Assembly: GCF_003047105.1 (NCBI RefSeq)
Contig: NZ_CP028475.1
Location: forward strand, 1,922,001 to 1,986,000
Length of the DNA: 64,000 nt
From: Celeribacter baekdonensis
Lineage (GTDB): Bacteria > Pseudomonadota > Alphaproteobacteria > Rhodobacterales > Rhodobacteraceae
Reading direction: 5' to 3'
Part shown: in pieces, positions 40,238 to 52,469 of the stretch
Numbering within the stretch: position 1 is the first letter of the stretch
Layout of the letters: each line of letters opens with the position of its first letter
Notes under the pieces: model-generated
What the model saw: the letters and a program-made list of their open reading frames with translations, nothing else
What the model was told of the DNA's origin: nothing
Database searches by the model: none
Translations under genes and position numbers: made by a program

Positions 40238-40679
40238 ATGTTGGACAATATGCCCGTGGAACCATCTGCATCGAAGACATCGAGATTGGGATGACGCGCT
40301 CTTTGCGCAAAACCATCACCGATCATGACATCGAGTTGTTTGGTGAAATTTCGACCGACCGCAACCCCGTGCATTTCGACGATGACTATGCCAACGACAC
40401 GATTTTCGAAGGCCGCATCGCCCATGGCATGCTGACTGCGGGTCTCATTTCGGCGGTGATTGGCGAGCAATTGCCCGGCCATGGCACCATCTATATGGGC
40501 CAGACGTTGAAATTCCTCGCCCCGTGCGCCCAGGCGATACGGTGCTGGCCGAAGTGACCGTGACCGACATCATCCACGCAAAACGCCGGGTTGCTCTTGA
40601 ATGTCGCTGTACCGTAGGCGATACCGTAGTCTTGAAAGGCGAGGCTATGGTGCTTGCGCCGAGCCGCAAATTCGACTGA
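40238..40679 (+). pseudogene. MaoC-like dehydratase, frameshifted
   Basis: A hot-dog-fold enoyl-CoA hydratase-type protein of about 147 residues if repaired. The body reads Phe-Gly-Glu-Ile-Ser-Thr-Asp-Arg-Asn-Pro-Val-His-Phe-Asp, with the hydratase Asp and His present. In the C-run at 40520-40523 one base seems lost: the frame ends in a false stop at 40557, while the next frame continues with Val-Arg-Pro-Gly-Asp-Thr-Val-Leu to a TGA at 40677-40679. A second loss near 40249 is likely, because ATG 40238 with GGAG upstream is in another frame. It is either a decayed gene or sequence error. Confidence 0.8.
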
Positions 40680-40706
40680 CGCGGGGGGCTCCCCGCGAGG
40701 AGCCCC

Positions 40707-41633
40707 ATGCAGAGTCACACGCACTGGACCGACATTCCTGACGAGGCCAAAGGCTGTTCTGCCGCCATTGGCAATTTTGATGGCGTACACCTTGGTCACC
40801 GCCGTGTCATTGACCTCGCGCGCCAACATGGCCCGCTGGGTCTTGTCACATTTGAACCTCATCCGCGTGAATATTTCGCCCCCGGTGCTCCGCCCTTTCG
40901 TCTGATGAATGCCGAGGCCAAGGCCAATCGGCTGGCGAAACTCGGGGTCGAACAGATGTTTCAACTGCCGTTTGACGCCGATATGGCGGCGATGACCCCC
41001 GAAGAATTTGCCCGAAAGGTGATCAAAGACGGGCTTGGGCTGACGCATGTCGTGGTTGGGGCCGATTTTTGTTTTGGCTCCAAACGCGCTGGCAAAGTCG
41101 AGGATCTCAAACGCTTTGGCGATGAGATGGGCTTTGGCGTCACTGTGGCCGAGCTTTTGGAAACCGATGGCGGCGTGTCCTCCTCCTCTGCGATCCGCGT
41201 GGCATTGGCCGAAGGTCGCCCGAAAGATGCCGCCAATATGTTGGGCCACTGGCACCGGATTGAGGGCATGGTCGGGCATGGAGACAAACGTGGTCGCGAT
41301 CTTGGCTTTCCCACCGCCAACATGTCCATCGCCGGGCTGCACGCGCCGAAATTTGGCGTCTACGCGGTGCTGGTCGATGTCCTCACAGGACCGAACAAAG
41401 GCAATTACAAAGGTGCGGCCTCTTTGGGTGTCAAACCGACCTTTGGCGCAAACCTGCCGTGCCTTGAAACCTTTGTGTTTGATTTCTCAGGAAATCTTTA
41501 CGACGAACATCTCTCCGTGGCCTTTGTCGATTACCTGCGGCCCGAATTGGTGTTCACCGATTTGGAGGCGCTGATCGTACAAATGAATGCCGATTGCGAG
41601 CGGGCGCGCCAGATCCTTGGCGCTCTGGAATGA
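40707..41633 (+). CDS. ribF: Bifunctional riboflavin kinase / FAD synthetase
   Basis: A 308-residue enzyme that makes FMN and then FAD. The N-terminal FAD synthetase domain has Gly-Asn-Phe-Asp-Gly-Val-His-Leu-Gly-His near 22-31 and Ser-Ser-Ser-Ala-Ile-Arg near 158; the C-terminal kinase has Gly-Arg-Asp-Leu-Gly-Phe-Pro-Thr-Ala-Asn near 196. GAGGAG precedes the ATG. The stop overlaps the next gene by ATGA. Confidence 0.97.
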   Translation: MQSHTHWTDIPDEAKGCSAAIGNFDGVHLGHRRVIDLARQHGPLGLVTFEPHPREYFAPGAPPFRLMNAEAKANRLAKLGVEQMFQLPFDADMAAMTPEEFARKVIKDGLGLTHVVVGADFCFGSKRAGKVEDLKRFGDEMGFGVTVAELLETDGGVSSSSAIRVALAEGRPKDAANMLGHWHRIEGMVGHGDKRGRDLGFPTANMSIAGLHAPKFGVYAVLVDVLTGPNKGNYKGAASLGVKPTFGANLPCLETFVFDFSGNLYDEHLSVAFVDYLRPELVFTDLEALIVQMNADCERARQILGALE

Positions 41634-42079
41634 GCAAGCGCCCCCGGTTTTGGGAAACCGTCCCGCTCAAAAAGATGACGCCCGAAGAATGGGAAGCGCT
41701 GTGTGACGGCTGTGGCAAATGTTGCCTCAACAAAATCGAGGATGCGGACACCGGCGAGGTGTTTTTGACCCGCGTGGCCTGTCGACTTTTGGACGATCAA
41801 TCCTGCCAATGCGGCCAATATCAGATCCGCAAAAACCTTGTGCCAGAGTGCATTCAGCTCAGCCCAGACACCATCGAAACCCACGCCTATTGGATGCCTG
41901 TCACCTGCGCCTATCGCCTGTTGTGGCAAGGTCGTAAATTACCCGATTGGCACCCGCTGTTGACCGGAGATCCCGAAAGCGTCCATGCTGCAGGCGTCTC
42001 CGTGCGCGGGCGCACCGTGCCGGAATTCGAGGTCGATGAGGACGAATGGGAAGACTATATCATTGAGGAGCCGAGCTGA
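41630..42079 (+). CDS. YcgN family cysteine cluster protein (UPF0260)
   Basis: A 149-residue protein with a Cys-x2-Cys-x2-Cys-Cys cluster (Cys-Asp-Gly-Cys-Gly-Lys-Cys-Cys near 25-32) and later Cys residues at Val-Ala-Cys-Arg, Ser-Cys-Gln-Cys and Pro-Glu-Cys. The pattern suggests Fe-S or zinc binding. The C-terminus is very acidic. The start overlaps the ribF stop and the stop overlaps the aldolase start, so it sits in a tight three-gene operon. Function unknown. Confidence 0.9.
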   Translation: MSKRPRFWETVPLKKMTPEEWEALCDGCGKCCLNKIEDADTGEVFLTRVACRLLDDQSCQCGQYQIRKNLVPECIQLSPDTIETHAYWMPVTCAYRLLWQGRKLPDWHPLLTGDPESVHAAGVSVRGRTVPEFEVDEDEWEDYIIEEPS

Positions 42080-43113
42080 TGTTTTTTGGGTCCGACAACA
42101 CCTCCGGCGTGCATCCGAAACTGATGGAAGCGCTGACCAAAGCCAATGATGGCTACGCCGCCCCTTACGGCACGGATCGCTGGACGGCGGAACTGACCGA
42201 ACGGCTGCGCGACCTGTTTCAGGCCCCGGACGCCTTGATCTATCCGATGACCTCAGGCAGCGGCACCAATGCGGCGATCCTGGCGGCGATGACCCCACCA
42301 TGGGGCATCATCTATTGCCACAAAACCGCGCATATCGAGGTAGACGAACGCAACTCCGTGCCGTTTTATTCCGGCGGCGCAAAACTTAAACCCTTGCCCG
42401 GCATGAGCAGCCGTCTGACCCCTGATGAACTGCACACAGAAATAGTTGCAGATACCGCCAAAGACGACATTCACGCCAGCCCGCCTGCGGCCGTGTCGCT
42501 GACCAACCTGACCGAATTTGGCGAACTCTATAGCCCCGCAGACATCGCCGCGATCGCAGATGCGGCGTCGCTACCACTGCACTTAGATGGCGCGCGGTTT
42601 GCCAATGCGATGGCGGCCTCGACCGCCACGCCCTGGGAAATGACCCGCGAACTTTCGGCGCTCTCGTTGGGGGCAACCAAGACCGGCGCAATGGCGGCAG
42701 AGGCCGCGATTCTATTTGATCCCTCTCTGAAAAACGCCTTTGAAAGCAATCGGATGCGCGGTGGACACAACCTGTCAAAGGCGCGCTACGTGTCGGCACA
42801 AATGCTGGCGTGGCTTCAGGATGATCTATGGCTTGAACTGGCAACACAGGCCAATGCCATGGGCGCTCGATTGGCCGCCGGGATCACCGAGATTGGCGGA
42901 GATTTGGCCTATGCGGCGGCGGGCAATATGGTGTTTGCCCGCCTGACCCGCGCCCAACACGCCAAGGCAAAGGCACGCGGCGCGGTCTATCATCTTTGGG
43001 GCGCACAACCTGCGATGGTCGACCCGGATCAGCCGATGCTCGCGCGGTTTGTCGCAAGCTGGTCCACGACCGAGGCCGATGTCGACGCGCTTTTGGCGGC
43101 GTTTACCGACTGA
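42079..43113 (+). CDS. Low-specificity L-threonine aldolase family enzyme
   Basis: A 344-residue fold-type I PLP enzyme of the beta-eliminating lyase/threonine aldolase group, which cleaves L-threonine to glycine and acetaldehyde. Asp170 in Leu-His-Leu-Asp-Gly-Ala-Arg and the Schiff-base Lys201 in Leu-Gly-Ala-Thr-Lys-Thr-Gly are in place, and the N-terminal Gly-Ser-Asp-Asn motif is typical. It overlaps the YcgN stop by one base. Related substrates such as allo-threonine or phenylserine are possible. Confidence 0.92.
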   Translation: MFFGSDNTSGVHPKLMEALTKANDGYAAPYGTDRWTAELTERLRDLFQAPDALIYPMTSGSGTNAAILAAMTPPWGIIYCHKTAHIEVDERNSVPFYSGGAKLKPLPGMSSRLTPDELHTEIVADTAKDDIHASPPAAVSLTNLTEFGELYSPADIAAIADAASLPLHLDGARFANAMAASTATPWEMTRELSALSLGATKTGAMAAEAAILFDPSLKNAFESNRMRGGHNLSKARYVSAQMLAWLQDDLWLELATQANAMGARLAAGITEIGGDLAYAAAGNMVFARLTRAQHAKAKARGAVYHLWGAQPAMVDPDQPMLARFVASWSTTEADVDALLAAFTD

Positions 43114-43120
43114 TTTCGGG

Positions 43121-43720
43121 TTAAAGCGTCCCGAGATAGGCCTCCAGATCGTCCAACCGATCCTGCCCCCAAAACCGCTCATCCGTGTCGGTGACGATGT
43201 AAAATGGCGAGCCAAACACCCCGGCCAAAAGCGCATCCTCAAGGTTGCGCGCATAGACCTCGGCCCCCTTCAATAACCCGGTCATCGACAGCATCGGATC
43301 AAAACCAGCGGCCTTGAGCGCCTCGGTGATCACCGCATCCTCGGCAATGTTTTTGTCCTCTTCCCAGACCGCTTTCAACAGGCACTGCACCAATCCGTCC
43401 AGATCGCCGCCCCCTGCCTCTTGCGCCGCGATCACCGCATAGGAGGCGGGCGCAACGTTGGTCGGCCAAAACGCTGGTTCAAATTTCATAGGTTTGTCCA
43501 ACTTGGCGGCAAAGCGTTTGAGTTCCTGCATCCGGTACAGTTTACGCCCTTCGGTGCGCTGCGCCGGACGCGGCGCGCCTGTGCGGTCAAACATGGCGAG
43601 AATATCATAGGGTTTATAGTGCACGGTCGCGCCATGACGGGCAGCGATGTCGGCAAAACGGTCGCCCGCGAGATAGGTGAAGGACGACAACAGCGAAAAA
43701 TAATAATCAATATGGGCCAT
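43121..43720 (-). CDS. 2-hydroxychromene-2-carboxylate isomerase family (DsbA-like)
   Basis: A 199-residue kappa-class GST/DsbA-fold protein. The start Ile-Asp-Tyr-Tyr-Phe-Ser-Leu-Leu-Ser-Ser with Tyr-Leu-Ala-Gly, the Val-Ala-Pro-Ala-Ser-Tyr middle and the Gly-Val-Phe-Gly-Ser-Pro-Phe-Tyr-Ile-Val segment match HCCA isomerases. These act in naphthalene breakdown, but many bacteria carry them for unknown glutathione-linked reactions; no aromatic pathway is near. GGGAGGGA precedes the start. The 3' end shares 12 bases with the end of the repeat family. Confidence 0.88.
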   Translation of the reverse strand: MAHIDYYFSLLSSFTYLAGDRFADIAARHGATVHYKPYDILAMFDRTGAPRPAQRTEGRKLYRMQELKRFAAKLDKPMKFEPAFWPTNVAPASYAVIAAQEAGGGDLDGLVQCLLKAVWEEDKNIAEDAVITEALKAAGFDPMLSMTGLLKGAEVYARNLEDALLAGVFGSPFYIVTDTDERFWGQDRLDDLEAYLGTL

Positions 43721-43930
43721 ACGGTCCCTCCCCGGAAGATGCGTTTCGCCATGACGTTACTGCGCGCGGACCCGGTGGAAAACCAGTTTCACCGCAAAAG
43801 AACGAGAAAGACACAGTTCACGCAGCGCCACCCTACCTCTGACATAGACGATGCGCGGTCTGAGTGGTAAGCGGTGGGCACGTTACGATTCCGTGACAGA
43901 TCTGGCCAAATCACCTCGGGAAATGCGCTC

Positions 43931-44947
43931 ATGCCCTCCACTCACGAACCGAAAATCATTTCAGGAAATGCCAACCGCACGCTTGGAAACGCCATCGCTC
44001 GGCGTTTGTCGATGCACCGGGGCATGTCCATCGACCTGTGCGATGCGCGTGTGGAGCGGTTCAATGACGGCGAGATTTTTGTCGAAGTGTACGAGAATGT
44101 GCGCGGCGAGGACATGTTCATTGTTCAGCCCACCTCGAACCCAGCCAATGACAACCTGATGGAATTGCTGATCATCACCGATGCTTTGCGTCGCTCCAGC
44201 GCGGGCCGTATCACCGCCGTGATCCCGTACTTCGGCTACGCCCGTCAGGATCGCCGCACCAAAGCCCGGACACCGATCACCGCCAAACTCGTCGCCAATA
44301 TGTTGGTCGAAGCCGGGATTGAACGGGTGTTGACGATGGACCTGCACGCGACCCAGATTCAGGGCTTTTTCGACATTCCGGTGGACAACCTTTACGCCTC
44401 TCCGGTGTTCGCCCTCGATATCAAACACAATTTCAAAGAGGGTTTGGAGGACATCATGATCGTGTCCCCCGACGTTGGCGGCGTGGCCCGCGCCCGCGAA
44501 TTGGCAAAACGCATCGAAGCACCGCTGTCCATCGTCGACAAACGCCGCGAAAAGGCCGGTGAAGTGGCCGAAATGACCGTCATCGGCAATGTCGCGGGCA
44601 AAAAATGTATTATCGTCGATGACCTTGTCGATACCGCAGGCACATTGTGTAAAGCGGCGGAACTGTTGATGGAACATGGTGCGGCTGAGGTCCATGCCTA
44701 TATTTCCCACGGCGTTCTCTCCGGCCCTGCCGTGGAGCGCGTGACCAATTCCAAACTCTCCTCGCTGGTGATCACTGACTCGATTGAGGCCGGGGACGTG
44801 GTGAAAGCCTGTAAAAACATCCGCATCGTGCCGACCGCGCCGCTGTTTGCACAAGCGATCATCAACACATGGAATGGCACCTCTGTGTCGAGCCTGTTCG
44901 AAGACAAGACACTGGTGCCACTTTATGAGGGCGTCTATCACCCGTAA
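43931..44947 (+). CDS. prs: Ribose-phosphate pyrophosphokinase
   Basis: A 338-residue enzyme that makes PRPP from ribose-5-phosphate and ATP for nucleotides, histidine and tryptophan. It shows Val-Glu-Arg-Phe-Asn-Asp-Gly-Glu near 40, Tyr-Ala-Arg-Gln-Asp-Arg-Arg near 103, [11 protein letters not shown] near 136, and the PRPP loop [11 protein letters not shown] near 226. The ORF opens at 43874, but Met-Pro-Ser-Thr at 43931 is the family start. A strong terminator follows. Confidence 0.97.
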   Translation: MPSTHEPKIISGNANRTLGNAIARRLSMHRGMSIDLCDARVERFNDGEIFVEVYENVRGEDMFIVQPTSNPANDNLMELLIITDALRRSSAGRITAVIPYFGYARQDRRTKARTPITAKLVANMLVEAGIERVLTMDLHATQIQGFFDIPVDNLYASPVFALDIKHNFKEGLEDIMIVSPDVGGVARARELAKRIEAPLSIVDKRREKAGEVAEMTVIGNVAGKKCIIVDDLVDTAGTLCKAAELLMEHGAAEVHAYISHGVLSGPAVERVTNSKLSSLVITDSIEAGDVVKACKNIRIVPTAPLFAQAIINTWNGTSVSSLFEDKTLVPLYEGVYHP

Positions 44948-44970
44948 GAGGCTGATATTGAGAATAAAAC

Positions 44971-45004
44971 AAAGGCGCGCCGGATATTCCGCCGCGCCTT
45001 TTTC
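44971..45004. terminator. Bidirectional intrinsic terminator
   Basis: AAAGGCGCG pairs with CGCGCCTTT, and after one mismatch four more base pairs close a TAT loop; TT follows. It lies between prs and the leftward lectin gene. Confidence 0.9.
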
Positions 45005-45018
45005 ATGTCAGCTCGGTC

Positions 45019-45369
45019 TCAATCGAGAGTCCAGTCATCCTCGTAACGCACCGGACCGATGGCCATCCAATCGGCGCGGACACGGGCAATTTTCGTATCG
45101 CCCCAGGTGCGAAACACGATCACAAACCCATCCTCGGACACCATTTCTGCGGTGATATCGACGCGGTGATTGGTGGTTTGGTCAATGTCGAGCATCGACA
45201 GGCTGACCTGAACCATTGGAGGCTGACTGAACACCTCGTCAAATTCAACAACACGGCGCAGCTCGCGCGGGCCTTTGCCCGTCCACATCGCACCGCCGTC
45301 CTGAAAGTCGGAAAACAGAAGGATCGAATCCTGTTCTATTCCAATTTGATGACTGTCAATTCGTAACAT
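45019..45369 (-). CDS. H-type lectin domain protein
   Basis: A 116-residue protein. Residues about 40-108 form an H-type lectin domain: Phe-Ser-Gln-Pro-Pro-Met-Val-Gln-Val-Ser-Leu-Ser-Met-Leu-Asp, then Asn-His-Arg-Val-Asp-Ile-Thr-Ala and Arg-Thr-Trp-Gly-Asp-Thr-Lys-Ile-Ala-Arg. The fold binds GalNAc in snail and Dictyostelium proteins. There is no signal peptide, so a cytoplasmic or non-classically exported role is likely. The gene lies between prs and atpC, an order I recall from other Rhodobacteraceae. Confidence 0.85.
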   Translation of the reverse strand: MLRIDSHQIGIEQDSILLFSDFQDGGAMWTGKGPRELRRVVEFDEVFSQPPMVQVSLSMLDIDQTTNHRVDITAEMVSEDGFVIVFRTWGDTKIARVRADWMAIGPVRYEDDWTLD

Positions 45370-45504
45370 TTGGTCTTTTGATCTCTAACCCCACATCAGA
45401 GTGCCCCAAAACACATCCGAAAGGAAAGCGGAAAAGGGCGAACTGGACCAATCCAATGCGCACTCTGGTTGAATTCAACGGGCACTTTACTGACATCCGG
45501 CAAA

Positions 45505-45538
45505 GAAAAAGCCCCGCAGCGTGAACTGCGGAGCTTTT
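45505..45538 (-). terminator. Intrinsic terminator of the F1 ATPase operon
   Basis: On the minus strand AAAAGCTCCGCAG pairs with CTGCGGGGCTTTT (one mismatch) around a six-base loop, followed by T. It lies 20 bp after the atpC stop. Confidence 0.88.
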
Positions 45539-45558
45539 CAAGCCTATGTCACAGCCAA

Positions 45559-45969
45559 TCAGAGATTGGTGTGAAACCCAAGATCCTCAGCGATGTGAAT
45601 CAGATCAGAAAGGAATTTTTGGGTCATGTGATGTTCGTCAGGGTGCGCATCTTCGTGGGCTTTGGTGGCCTGCTTGAGAAGATCGGTGACGACCTCTTGG
45701 GACATTTCGCCCCGCGGCAGGGCCAGTTCGGCCAACACAGAAATCGTGTCGGCGGAGAGCTCAGCAAAGCCCCCCGTCACGACATATTGCTCCTCAACAC
45801 CTGCGCCTGTCGCGGTCAAAAGACCGGGACGGAGCGACAGGATGGTCGGCTCATGGCCAGCCATCGCAGTGAGGTCACCATCGGCCCCCGGAATCTGCAC
45901 CTGCTCCACGAGGACGGAGGTCAATTTCCGCTCAGGAGAGACGAGATCGAATTGGACATTAGCAGCCAT
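45559..45969 (-). CDS. atpC: ATP synthase epsilon subunit
   Basis: A 136-residue subunit of the F1 central stalk that couples rotation and inhibits hydrolysis. The N-terminal beta-sandwich has Phe-Asp-Leu-Val-Ser-Pro-Glu-Arg and Gly-Ala-Asp-Gly-Asp-Leu-Thr-Ala-Met-Ala-Gly-His; the C-terminal part is a single helical stretch ending in a His-rich region. AGGAGG precedes the start. It is the last gene of atpHAGDC, 26 bp after atpD. Confidence 0.95.
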   Translation of the reverse strand: MAANVQFDLVSPERKLTSVLVEQVQIPGADGDLTAMAGHEPTILSLRPGLLTATGAGVEEQYVVTGGFAELSADTISVLAELALPRGEMSQEVVTDLLKQATKAHEDAHPDEHHMTQKFLSDLIHIAEDLGFHTNL

Positions 45970-45995
45970 TCAAAGGCCTCCTTCCGGGTAAACGA

Positions 45996-48312
<2,317 letters not shown>

Positions 48313-48335
48313 CTAGCTGTCCTTAATCCTCGGGA

Positions 48336-49870
<1,535 letters not shown>

Positions 49871-49871
<1 letters not shown>

Positions 49872-50431
49872 TATCCGACCTCTTTCATTGCATTCTGGAG
49901 GGAGTTGAGTTTGGAGGCGATCGACGTGTCGATCATCTTCGAACCCACTTTAACGACAAGACCGCCGATGAGTGCTTCATCCACGGTCGCATTGATCTTC
50001 ACATCCTTGCCAAAGGTCTCAGAGAGGGTTTTGGCAAGTTTGGTGGTTTGCGTTTTGGTCAACGCCTTTGCGGACGCGACCTCGGCCGTCACTTCACCGC
50101 GCTCTTCAGCAAGCATATCGCTCAAAGAGGCCACAAGTTGCGGCAGGGCAAAGATACGGCGATTCTGAGCCATCAGCGCCAGAGTGTTGGACAAGATGTC
50201 CGACAGGCCGGCCTTTTTGGCGATGGCGACAATCGCGGCCTCAAGCTCTTCACGCGAATAAACTGGCGAAGAGATAAGAGCCGTCAGATCGGCGCTCTCG
50301 CTGAGGGCGGTGGACAATGTTGCCACATCCCCCTCAAGAGCCGTGATGGCATTGCCTTCTTTGGCCAATTGGAAAATGGCCGTTGCATAGCGTGCGGCGA
50401 TGCCGCGGGAGATCGAAGCTGGTTCGGACAC
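49871..50431 (-). CDS. atpH: ATP synthase delta subunit
   Basis: A 186-residue peripheral-stalk subunit that holds F1 to the F0 b subunits. N-terminal [13 protein letters not shown] is the family signature, and the C-terminal Gly-Gly-Leu-Val-Val-Lys-Val-Gly is conserved. I chose the GTG at 50431 (Val-Ser-Glu-Pro-Ala-Ser), which has a purine-rich GAAGGGTGGAC before it and gives the usual length; Met at 50470 is an alternative. First gene of the operon. Confidence 0.94.
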
Positions 50432-51025
50432 GTCCACCCTTCCGATGTCTTTGGGCCGTCTCCCAGCCATCCCGTCACCGGGATCATAAACTGAGATTGG
50501 GCAGCGTGATAAACCCACGCATCACGCGCGAGCAGCAAAATCAGCGTGGATGTAGCAGAGGCTCATCCATGCCGCAACCTTGTTGCGCGCCAGATTGGTG
50601 ACTTTAGCGCCAACAGTTTGAAAGTTGCTTCGTTTGCATTTCAATACGTTAAGAAATTCGGGACGTAGCGGCACAAAAAAAATTTGAGCCACGGTCAGCG
50701 GCGTTCACGGATTCGTGCGATTCCCCCAAAATGCCCCGAACACGCGCACCACTCTCTGGACGGCTCATGTCCCCTGTGTTGATCCAAACTTTCTACCGTC
50801 CTTAAATGTCTTCGCGCATCTGATGTGCTCCAATCGACAAAACTGTAACTCAGTGTCACCGCCACAGAAACAATCCCACGTTCACCTTGACAGGGCTTCG
50901 GACAGGGTTGAACTTGCCAACATATTTAAGCGACATTTTTGATTGCCCAGCGCTGCGTAAAACATGTGTGATCGGGGTTGATTTGAAGGTCGCATTGTAA
51001 AAACAGTTTTGCGTGGGGCTTGGTT
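50432..51025. promoter_or_regulatory. 594-bp divergent control region between the atp operon and the acidic paralogues
   Basis: I see no supported gene here. The atp side holds a T-rich block and AT-rich stretches that probably carry the atp promoter, but the boxes are weak. The right side has TTGACA at 50888-50893, a GACAGGG direct repeat (50889-50895 and 50901-50907) and TATTTA at 50923-50928. Their spacing does not fit one sigma-70 promoter, so an activator or alternative sigma factor may be used. Confidence 0.4.
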
Positions 51026-52372
51026 ATGTTGGGGCTGATTTTAATGGGGCTGATAGGCTCCTATGCGACCTATTCGATTGTCGAAAACCTACTGGATGAC
51101 GACAACGGACATGACGGCTCTGACGATGAGGCGGGTACGCCGGACGAAACACCATCCGACGGCGGCAGTGGTGAGCCTGATGACAGCACAGATGACACCG
51201 ATCCCGACGACACACCGGATTTGACGGAAGAGGACGGTCTGGACCTGATTGGCCTGTCCGGCATCGGAGCCGACCTGGAAGGCGCTGGCGCGGTCTCGAT
51301 CTCGCTGTCGCAAAGCACGGTCGATGCGCTGGCGGCGCTGGACGACGGCGATGCTCCGGTGCTGTTGCTCTCTGAGACCGACGGCGAGACCGATCTGGAC
51401 AGTCTTTCGATCACACTTGAAGATGGCGCGGCCGGGGATGGCTATCTTCACATGGTGCAAGGCGACTACATGTCGGACGACACGCAATATGGCGTCGAAA
51501 TGCTCATCCGCAGCGACAGCGAAGACGCCCCGGACGGCATCACCTTTGACGAAAACGGCACCCCGGTCTTGGCCGATGGACAAGAATTGATCCTCTCCGC
51601 CGTCAATTACATCGCAAACGGCGATACTGGGCTTGAGCTCTACGCAGGCGCACAGATCAGCGACCCGGATGATGAACTCAGCACTGTCTATGGCTATGAC
51701 GCCGATCTCTACTTTCCCGACGATGTCTCTGGCACCGATCTGAGCTTGGTGACCGACGGGGACGCGCTGCGGCTTGATCTGAGCGAGGAGAACATGGCCG
51801 CCTCCTCCGGGATCACCTATGACACCGGCGTGGTCTTTGACCCCGACAACAGCACAGCTTACGCGGGTGGACTTTATACCTTCACCGGCTCCATCGCGCA
51901 TTATCAGGATGTCACCGAGAGTTTTGACCCTAACGCCGCCAATGAGATGATCATCTCCGTGCCAGACGGCTACGAGGTCTATGAGGTCATCAATGACAAT
52001 GATTATGGCGATACAGGTGGGGATATTTATACCATCAACACCTATTACGTCATCGTGCCCGCAGGCACGGAATTGACCGAAGCGTCCCTCACCGAAATTG
52101 AAAGCGACTTTGAAAGCACAAGCCTTGTGCCATCTGGCACTGAGGTTGGCGTACAGGCCATCGCCCCAACCGTGGACTATGCCCAGATCATCGCGATCCA
52201 GACACAGCAAAGCACGGCCTCGGACGATCAATTTACCAGCCCCGGTGCCATTGAGAGCACGCTTGATCTGACTGTGAATTTTGAAGGGGTGAGCGGGGTC
52301 AGTGGCACGATTGACCTGAGCGATGGCGATCCAGACTGGCTGACCGAGGCGCGCGCGAACGTGACGGTTTAA
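51026..52372 (+). CDS. Acidic membrane-anchored protein, paralogue 1
   Basis: A 448-residue protein with a pI that must be very low. Residues 1-22 are one hydrophobic helix (Met-Leu-Gly-Leu-Ile-Leu-Met-Gly-Leu), a likely signal anchor. Residues 23-75 are an Asp/Glu/Ser/Gly/Pro linker, and the rest is beta-rich and Asp-rich. A Gly-Tyr-Leu-His motif lies at 139-142, repeated in the next gene. There are no Cys and no RTX nonapeptides. Met at 51026 was chosen over TTG at 51020. It is probably on the outer face or exported. I do not recognise the family; function unknown. Confidence 0.72.
   Translation: MLGLILMGLIGSYATYSIVENLLDDDNGHDGSDDEAGTPDETPSDGGSGEPDDSTDDTDPDDTPDLTEEDGLDLIGLSGIGADLEGAGAVSISLSQSTVDALAALDDGDAPVLLLSETDGETDLDSLSITLEDGAAGDGYLHMVQGDYMSDDTQYGVEMLIRSDSEDAPDGITFDENGTPVLADGQELILSAVNYIANGDTGLELYAGAQISDPDDELSTVYGYDADLYFPDDVSGTDLSLVTDGDALRLDLSEENMAASSGITYDTGVVFDPDNSTAYAGGLYTFTGSIAHYQDVTESFDPNAANEMIISVPDGYEVYEVINDNDYGDTGGDIYTINTYYVIVPAGTELTEASLTEIESDFESTSLVPSGTEVGVQAIAPTVDYAQIIAIQTQQSTASDDQFTSPGAIESTLDLTVNFEGVSGVSGTIDLSDGDPDWLTEARANVTV
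51056..51141. repeat. 86-bp direct repeat, first copy
   Basis: These 86 bases (codons 11-38 of paralogue 1) are identical, silent sites included, to 52500-52585 in paralogue 2. The 30 bases before differ at four positions, and upstream and downstream sequences are unrelated or diverged. Confidence 0.93.
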
Positions 52373-52382
52373 ATCCCCGCAT

Positions 52383-52396
52383 AGCCCCATGGGGCT
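52383..52396 (+). terminator. Small hairpin between the acidic paralogues
   Basis: AGCCCC-AT-GGGGCT is a perfect 6-bp palindrome 11 bp after the stop of paralogue 1, with TTTT eleven bases later. It would be a weak terminator that could lower readthrough to paralogue 2. Confidence 0.4.
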
Positions 52397-52469
52397 GTGT
52401 CAGTTTTAAGACAAGGCGTGGCCCAGCGATGGGACAGGTTATGAATACGATTTTAAGAGGAATGCCGAT

